Shown: in pieces, positions 59,192 to 64,000 of the stretch
Layout: each line of letters starts with the position of its first letter
Position numbering within the stretch: position 1 is the stretch's first letter
Assembly (NCBI RefSeq): GCF_947488515.1
Contig: NZ_CANKZF010000001.1
Location: 1,798,001-1,862,000 of the forward strand
Origin: an uncultured Nocardioides sp.
GTDB taxonomy: Bacteria > Actinomycetota > Actinomycetes > Propionibacteriales > Nocardioidaceae
Length of the DNA stretch: 64,000 nt
Direction of reading: 5' to 3'
Program-made: the position numbers and the translations under genes
Notes under the pieces: generated by a model
What the model was told of the DNA's origin: nothing
Seen by the model: the letters and a program-made list of their open reading frames with translations, nothing else
Database searches by the model: none

Positions 59192-60322
59192 TCAGTGGTC
59201 GATGTGGCACGGGCCGGCGGCGGCGTTGATGCAGGTCTGCACCTTGAGGTCGCCGGTCTCGCCGGGAACGGCGGTGGTGATCGCGCCGTTGCGGAGGTCG
59301 CGCACGCTGCCCTCGCGCAGCGGGATGACGCAGCCCATGCAGATGCCCATGCGGCAGCCGCTCGGCATCAGCATCCCGGCGTCCTCGGCGGCGTCGAGGA
59401 TGGGCGTGGCGCCGTCGAGGTCGAGCGTCGTGCCCGAGCTGAAGGTGACCGTGCCGCCGTCGCCGGGCTCGACGCGGGCCGTGCGGAACTGCTCGGTGGT
59501 CAGGCTCAGGCCGGCGTCGTCGTGGTGCGCGGCGAGGGCGTCGAGCAGCGCCGCAGGACCGCACGCCAGGGTCTGGCGCTCGGCGAGGTCGGGGACCAGG
59601 TCGGCCAGGTCGTCGACGTCGAGGACGCCGTGCTCGTCGTCGTACCTCGCGACGAGGCGGATCGCGCCCGCGGCGTCGAGCGCCTCGAGGTCGCGGATGA
59701 AGATCGAGTGGGGGTGGCTGGGCGCGACGTGGACGACCACGATGTCGTGGTCGGCACTGCGGTCCGGCCGGAGCACGCCCTCGTCGGTGCTCGGGAAGAG
59801 GTTGCGCAGCATGCCGATCACCGGGGTGATGCCGGACCCGGCGGTGACCATGAGGAACTTGCCGCCCTCGGGCGGAAGCACGAACTCGCCGGCCGCCTGC
59901 TCGAGGTGGACCAGGGTGCCGGGTCGCGCCTCGTGGACGAGGTGGTTGCTGACGAGGCCGTCGGGGACGGCCTTGACGGTGATCGAGATCCGGCCGTCGC
60001 GGCGCGGGCCGTGGGTGAGCGAGTACGCGCGCCACTGGCGTACGCCGTCGACGTCGATGCCGATGCGGAGGTACTGGCCGGGCACGTGGCCGGCCCAGTC
60101 GGCACCCGGGCGGATCACGATGGTCGCGGCGTCCGCGGTCTCGGGGTGCACCGACTCGATGCGTCCGCGCAGGTCGGCGCCGGAGCGCAGCGGCGCGAAG
60201 AGGTCCATGAAGTCGGCCGGCAGGTAGGGCGTGGTGGCGGCCTCGGCGACGCGGACGAGGTGGTCGCCCAGTCGACGGCTCCGGGCACTGCCGCGGGCGG
60301 GCGGCTCGAGAGTCGTGGTCAT
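59192..60322 (-). CDS. FAD/NAD(P)H ferredoxin reductase with 2Fe-2S domain, electron donor to the desaturase
   Basis: The 376-residue protein has an FNR-type core: GQYLRIGIDVDGVRQWRAYSL for FAD, FLMVTAGSGITPVIGMLRN for NAD(P)H, and ACGPAALLDAL. A C-terminal plant-type 2Fe-2S ferredoxin carries the Cys pattern of GCRMGICMGCVIPL and VQTCINA. It matches the mycobacterial Rv3230c partner that feeds electrons to DesA3. I chose ATG 60322 (MTTTLEP); an in-frame TTG at 60331 would add three residues. It is divergent from the PucR-type regulator gene. Confidence 0.93.
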   Translation of the reverse strand: MTTTLEPPARGSARSRRLGDHLVRVAEAATTPYLPADFMDLFAPLRSGADLRGRIESVHPETADAATIVIRPGADWAGHVPGQYLRIGIDVDGVRQWRAYSLTHGPRRDGRISITVKAVPDGLVSNHLVHEARPGTLVHLEQAAGEFVLPPEGGKFLMVTAGSGITPVIGMLRNLFPSTDEGVLRPDRSADHDIVVVHVAPSHPHSIFIRDLEALDAAGAIRLVARYDDEHGVLDVDDLADLVPDLAERQTLACGPAALLDALAAHHDDAGLSLTTEQFRTARVEPGDGGTVTFSSGTTLDLDGATPILDAAEDAGMLMPSGCRMGICMGCVIPLREGSVRDLRNGAITTAVPGETGDLKVQTCINAAAGPCHIDH

Positions 60323-60388
60323 GGCATCCAATCTCCCCGACGAGGGCCCGTTCTTCCTGCCCTACGCACGTGAATCGGGGCTAGACTC

Positions 60389-60405
60389 TTGTTCGTAGCG
60401 AACAA
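60389..60405. promoter_or_regulatory. Putative operator between desaturase operon and PucR gene
   Basis: TTGTTCG-TAG-CGAACAA is a perfect 7-bp-arm palindrome, 21 bp before the regulator start and 67 bp before the reductase start. Such a position fits a dimeric regulator controlling both directions. Confidence 0.55.
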
Positions 60406-60425
60406 AACCGACCTCAGGAGTCCCG

Positions 60426-61607
60426 ATGGTCACTCGCCCTGTGCGACCGGCCACACAAATACAGACGATCGTCGGGCTTGACCCGAAGGTCGCCGCCGCG
60501 CTGCGGTCGCACCTCGCCGAGGTGGCCGACAGCGCCGTGCTCACGATCGTCGACGAGGTGCCCAGCTATGCCGGCGCCTGGAGCGGTCGGATGGGCGAGG
60601 TGATCCGCAACGCCGTGCAGCTCGCGCTCGGCGGCTTCCTCACGCTCGCCACCCGCCAGGACGCCGACGCCCCGAAGGCCCCGGCCATCGAGGGCGCCTA
60701 CCAGCTCGGTCGTGGCGAGGCCCGCAGCGGTCGTACGGTCGACGCGCTGCTCGCGGCCTACCGGATCGGTGCCCGCGCCTCGTGGCGCGACATGTCCGGC
60801 GTGGCCGTGGAGGCCGGGGTCGACTCGGGCCAGCTCGCGAAGTTCGCCGAGCTGGTGTTCGCCTACATCGACGAGCTGTCGGCGGCCTCGGTCGCCGGGC
60901 ACACCGACGAGCTGGAGAGCAGCGGCCGCGTCCGGCAGCGCAACCTCGAGCGGCTGGCTCGGGCCCTGCTCACCGGCGCGCCCGCCGACGCGACCAACGC
61001 CGCTGCCGAGCGGGCCGACTGGGAGCCGCCCGGCGCGCTGACCGCGCTGGTGCTGCCGGAGTCGCAGGTCTCGCACGCCGTCACCGCCCTCGACCCGGGC
61101 ACGCTCCAGCCGAGCGACGACGTCCCTGGGCTGCCGGAGGGCCACGCCTCGCTGCTCGTGCCCGGCACGGGCTCCGCCACCGCGCGTCGTACGTTGCTCC
61201 GTGCCCTGCGCGGCACCGACGCGGTCGTCGGCCCCGCCGTGCCCTGGCTGGAGGCAGCTGCGTCCTACCGTCGCGCCCTGCGCTGCGCCGCCCTCGGCCT
61301 CGACGGGCTCGTCGACTCCGACGAGCACCTCGCCTCGCTGGTGCTGGCCGCCGACACGTCCGCCCGGGACGACCTGCGCGCGCGGGTGCTCGCACCCCTC
61401 GCCGACCTCCGGCCCTCGACGGCCGAGAAGCTGACCGACACCCTCCGCAGCTGGCTGCTCAACCACGGCCGTCGGGACGCGGTGGCCGAGGAGCTGTTCG
61501 TCCACGCCCAGACCGTGCGCTACCGCGTCGGCCAGCTCCGGGAGATCTACGGCGACCGGCTCGAGGACCCGGCCTTCGTCCTCGACGCCACCCTCGCCCT
61601 GGCCTGA
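60426..61607 (+). CDS. PucR family transcriptional regulator
   Basis: The 393-residue protein has the C-terminal PucR HTH (KLTDTLRSWLLNHGRRDAVAEELFVHAQTVRYRVGQLREIYGDRLEDP) and a GGDEF-like/RsbRD-type middle region. The N-terminal part includes LGRGEARSGRTVDALLAAYRIGARASWRDM, the hallmark of the RsbRD N-domain PucR group. Divergent placement next to the reductase/desaturase operon with a shared palindrome between them indicates it regulates unsaturated fatty-acid synthesis; I cannot tell activation from repression. The start is ATG 60426 after CAGGAG. Confidence 0.9.
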   Translation: MVTRPVRPATQIQTIVGLDPKVAAALRSHLAEVADSAVLTIVDEVPSYAGAWSGRMGEVIRNAVQLALGGFLTLATRQDADAPKAPAIEGAYQLGRGEARSGRTVDALLAAYRIGARASWRDMSGVAVEAGVDSGQLAKFAELVFAYIDELSAASVAGHTDELESSGRVRQRNLERLARALLTGAPADATNAAAERADWEPPGALTALVLPESQVSHAVTALDPGTLQPSDDVPGLPEGHASLLVPGTGSATARRTLLRALRGTDAVVGPAVPWLEAAASYRRALRCAALGLDGLVDSDEHLASLVLAADTSARDDLRARVLAPLADLRPSTAEKLTDTLRSWLLNHGRRDAVAEELFVHAQTVRYRVGQLREIYGDRLEDPAFVLDATLALA

Positions 61608-61622
61608 CTCCGGTGCGGCTTG

Positions 61623-61702
61623 CCGCTGTAACGCCGGGTTAGTGCATGTACCCACCTGGATATATCCGGGTGGGTACAGCAACTAACCCGGCGTTACAGC
61701 GG
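61623..61702. repeat. 78-80-bp nested palindromic element, copy 2
   Basis: This copy differs from the one at 47237 mainly at unpaired or compensated bases (bulge G to A; centre now the perfect palindrome GGATATATCC). It lies 15 bp after the PucR gene stop, between convergent genes, and is followed directly by GGGGC repeats. Confidence 0.9.
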
Positions 61703-61730
61703 GGCGGGGCGGGGCGGGGCGGGGCGGGGC
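61701..61730 (+). repeat. (GGGGC)6 tandem repeat
   Basis: Six exact copies of GGGGC follow the palindrome. Such a G-run array can form a G-quadruplex or cause replication slippage. It lies 20 bp before the amidohydrolase stop codon. Confidence 0.95.
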
Positions 61731-61749
61731 GCGGGCAGCGCGGGCAGGA

Positions 61750-63234
61750 TCAGGGGCGGGCGTACGCCGCCTCGCCGGCGACCCAGGTCCCGACGACGTG
61801 GTCGGCGAAGGACCGCAGCCGCCGGGCGTGCTCGCCGTCCGACTCCCCGTCGAGGGGGTCGGCGTCGAGGAGCACCAGGTCGGCGGGGTGCCCGACCGCG
61901 ACCGTGCCCCAGCCGTCGGTCGAGGCGGCGAGCGCCTCGCGGGCGGTGATCGACTGCTCGGGGTGCCACGGCTCGCGGTCGTCGCCGGAGCGGTGGACCG
62001 CGCTGGCGATGGCGAGCCACGGGTCGAGCGGGGACACCGGGGCGTCGGAGCCGAGGACGACGTCGACGCCGTCGTCGAGCATCCACCGCAGCGGGAAGCA
62101 GCGCTCCGCGCGGCCCGGCCAGAGCCGCTCGGTCACGTCGCGGTCGTCGAGGAGGTGCGCGGGCTGCACGCTCGCGCGCACGCCGAGGCGAGCCATGCGG
62201 CGTACGTCGTCACGCGTGGTGAGCTGCACGTGCTCGATGCCGCCGCGAGCGCCGGTGTCCTCGAAGGCGGCGAGCGCCTCGGTGACCGCGCGGTCGCCGA
62301 TGGCATGCACGGCGACCTCGAGCCCGCCGGCCGCGGCGCGGGCCAGCAGCGCCCGCAGCTCGTCCGGGCTCTGGTTGGGCTGGCCCTCCTCGAACCCGGG
62401 CACGGCCTTCTCCGCGTAGGGCTCGCAGCACCACGCGGTCCGGGTGTTGAGCGAGCCGTCGCTGATGATCTTGAGCGGCCCCATCGTCAGGCGCGGGTCG
62501 TCGGCGAGCGGGTCGCCGGAGCACAGGCCCCGGGCGAGCACGTCGTCGAGCCCGTCGGCGTAGCAGGCGTGGCGGATCCGCAGCAGGTCGGCGCCGCCGG
62601 CCCACCGCGCGGCCCAGTCGGCGACGCCGCCGCTGAACTCGAGGTCGACGAGCCCCACCACGCCCTGCGCCGCCGCGGCCTCCATCGAGCGTCGGTAGGC
62701 GTCGGGGCCGGTGCCGTCCTGGCCCAGCACGGACGCGAGCCGGCCGTAGGCCATGAACCACTCGGCCTCGCTCACGACGCTGTCGCGGATCGGCAGGGCG
62801 AGCGCGTGGAGCGCGATCGTGTTGAGCCAGCCGTGGTGACCGTCTCCGGCGATGAGCACGATCGGCAGGTCGGTCCCGATGACGTCGAGGTCGGAGACCG
62901 TGGGATTGTCGGGCCACGCGGTCGGCCGGTGCCCCCACCCGATGACGGGCAGGTCGGGCCACTCCTCCAGCCGCGCGCGCACGAGCGCGACGGCCTCGGC
63001 GCTGGACCGGGCGGGGCCGAGGTCGAGCCGCGCGGACGCGAGCGCCCACTGGCCGAGGTGGACGTGCTGGTCCCAGAGCCCGGGCACCAGCCAGCGCCCG
63101 GCCGCGTCGTACGACGTCTCGTCGCCGCTCAGCGAAGGGCCGACCTCGACCACCCGGCCCCCGTCGAGGCGTACGTCGAGCAGTCCCGGGACGGCCTCGG
63201 TGACGGCGACGAGGCGGGCGTTGCGGATCAGCAC
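61750..63234 (-). CDS. Amidohydrolase family 3 protein (YtcJ-like)
   Basis: The 494-residue protein has the metal-dependent amidohydrolase fold: WLVPGLWDQHVHLGQWA with the HxH pair, DGSLNTRTAWCCEPY, EVAVHAIGDRAV with the barrel His, GIEHVQLTTRDDVRRM, and VVLGSDAPVSPLDPWLAI with the catalytic Asp. This fits the YtcJ-like family 3, often N-acyl amino-acid or cyclic-amide hydrolases; substrate unknown. The start is ATG 63234. The partial amidohydrolase upstream lies 49 bp away on the same strand, so they may form an operon. Confidence 0.88.
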   Translation of the reverse strand: MLIRNARLVAVTEAVPGLLDVRLDGGRVVEVGPSLSGDETSYDAAGRWLVPGLWDQHVHLGQWALASARLDLGPARSSAEAVALVRARLEEWPDLPVIGWGHRPTAWPDNPTVSDLDVIGTDLPIVLIAGDGHHGWLNTIALHALALPIRDSVVSEAEWFMAYGRLASVLGQDGTGPDAYRRSMEAAAAQGVVGLVDLEFSGGVADWAARWAGGADLLRIRHACYADGLDDVLARGLCSGDPLADDPRLTMGPLKIISDGSLNTRTAWCCEPYAEKAVPGFEEGQPNQSPDELRALLARAAAGGLEVAVHAIGDRAVTEALAAFEDTGARGGIEHVQLTTRDDVRRMARLGVRASVQPAHLLDDRDVTERLWPGRAERCFPLRWMLDDGVDVVLGSDAPVSPLDPWLAIASAVHRSGDDREPWHPEQSITAREALAASTDGWGTVAVGHPADLVLLDADPLDGESDGEHARRLRSFADHVVGTWVAGEAAYARP

Positions 63235-63283
63235 GGCACCACGCTAGGTCCAAGCGATCAAGACCGAGCGAGCGGTCCGCCGG

Positions 63284-64000
63284 TCAGTGCCCTCCGGGCG
63301 GGGCCAGGGGCTCGTCCACCGCCGCGCCGCCCACCCACACCGCGAGCGGGCGGGACAGCGCCGTGACGTCCGTCGCGAGGTCGCCGTCGACGACGAGCAG
63401 GTCGGCGAGCCGGCCGGTCGCGAGACGACCGGCGTCGATGCTGCAGTCCTCGGCGGCCACGGAGGTGGCGGTCGCGAGCGCCTCGTCCACCGGCCACCCG
63501 CCCCGCACCAGCTCGGCGACCGAGCGCCACAGGTGGCCGTGCGGCTTGGCCGGCATCGCTCCGGCGTCGAGCCCGGAGACGACGCGGATGCCGTGCTCGC
63601 GCAGGCGCACGGAGTTGGCGGCCACCCGCGCGAAGTGCTCGTCGCGGTCGGTGATGCCGATCCGCTGGAGCATCTCGAGGACGTGCGGCGGCATGGCCGA
63701 CACCGGCGGGAACCGCGCCGGGTCGTTGCCCAGCGTCGGGCAGACGGTGACACCCGCGTCCGCGACGCGGGCGAGCAGGGCGGGAGGTGGGTCGGCCCCG
63801 CCCTCGCTCATGCACGTGAAGTGCTCGATCCCGTCGACCCCGGCGTCGGTCGCGACCTCCGCCCCGGCGACCGAGTGGGCGTGCGCGACGATCCGGAGGC
63901 CGGCCGCGTGGGCGGCACCCACCAGCCGACGCAGCGGAGCGACGGCGAACTGGGCGCCGAGCATGTCGCTGCCGGGCGTCAGGAAGCCGCCGCTCGCCAT
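63284..64000 (-). CDS. Amidohydrolase (imidazolonepropionase/Xaa-Pro dipeptidase-like), partial
   Basis: The frame runs to the window edge; the N-terminal metal-binding HxH part is missing. Present are RIVAHAHSVAGAEVATDAGVDGIEHFT with barrel His residues, VTVCPTLGND, IRVVSGLDAGAMPAKPHG with the catalytic Asp, and the C-terminal GRLATGRLADLLVVDGDLATDVTAL beta-domain motif. It matches the Amidohydro_1 cytosolic family that includes prolidase-like and imidazolonepropionase-like enzymes. It is probably not HutI, as it is far from hutH/hutU. Exact function is unknown. Confidence 0.85.
   Translation of the reverse strand: MASGGFLTPGSDMLGAQFAVAPLRRLVGAAHAAGLRIVAHAHSVAGAEVATDAGVDGIEHFTCMSEGGADPPPALLARVADAGVTVCPTLGNDPARFPPVSAMPPHVLEMLQRIGITDRDEHFARVAANSVRLREHGIRVVSGLDAGAMPAKPHGHLWRSVAELVRGGWPVDEALATATSVAAEDCSIDAGRLATGRLADLLVVDGDLATDVTALSRPLAVWVGGAAVDEPLAPPGGH

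Noticed and set aside
63284..64000. The terminal amidohydrolase as HutI, completing the histidine pathway.
   Set aside because: It is over 50 kb from hutH/hutU and its motifs are closer to the general prolidase-like amidohydrolases.

Overview
The window is very GC-rich, densely coded DNA from an actinobacterium. Several contents fit a Nocardioidaceae (Nocardioides-like) genome: mycothiol-dependent isomerase-type proteins, an IdeR-type iron box, an M. tuberculosis-type EtfD/FadE5 pair, a DesA3-like desaturase with its reductase, a class F sortase and WXG100-type proteins. Starts are often GTG and many genes overlap by 4 bp. The genus is an inference from gene content; no rRNA is present.

Layout. 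1-8.5 kb holds housekeeping and conserved genes: a partial mycothiol-dependent isomerase, PspC, a short MalQ, DUF1992, a frameshifted nuoA relic, a translationally coupled pair of CitE-type malyl-CoA lyase/thioesterase genes, a DUF6131 peptide, an M48 protease, an APH-fold kinase and a DinB protein. 8.5-12.4 kb is a histidine-utilisation locus (hutU, a small secreted protein, hutH) with the same 20-bp operator-like palindrome 54 bp upstream of both hut starts. 12.4-19.9 kb has two tandem membrane-anchored coiled-coil paralogues, LuxR and IclR regulators, a secreted vanadium-haloperoxidase-like protein, a class F sortase and a large secreted M19-dipeptidase-like enzyme.

19.9-24.5 kb is the most striking region. 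Five minus-strand genes are nearly or actually overlapping: an EspC/WXG100-like protein, a 543-aa T7SS-type polymorphic toxin with a C-terminal ADP-ribosyltransferase (ART) domain, an unknown 150-aa protein, a second stand-alone ART protein, and an ADP-ribosylglycohydrolase. They diverge from a pair of overlapping WXG100-like genes. This looks like a self-contained ADP-ribosylation toxin/reversal cassette.

24.5-47.3 kb contains EtfD with a ~530-aa low-complexity tail carrying repeated SLFD motifs, an RHH-DUF4097-micropeptide cluster, an RTX-like secreted protein, a five-gene siderophore uptake operon under iron boxes, dcd, a GDSL hydrolase, a tRNA-Gly(CCC) with a duplicated 3' end, secreted C39-like and lipoprotein genes, a SigE-type sigma factor with a probable regulator, an Rrf2/TauE pair and fadE5. 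EtfD and FadE5, which work together in beta-oxidation electron transfer, share a palindromic upstream motif.

47.3-64 kb contains an ABC-2 exporter fused by overlaps to a NarL-type two-component system, a mycothiol-type enzyme plus SDR, a beta-propeller membrane protein, a 0.7-kb gene-poor stretch with two strong hairpins, a secreted protein with five Cys-paired repeats, the desaturase/reductase operon divergent from a PucR-type regulator, and two amidohydrolases, the last cut by the window edge. A ~78-bp nested palindrome occurs twice (47237 and 61624).
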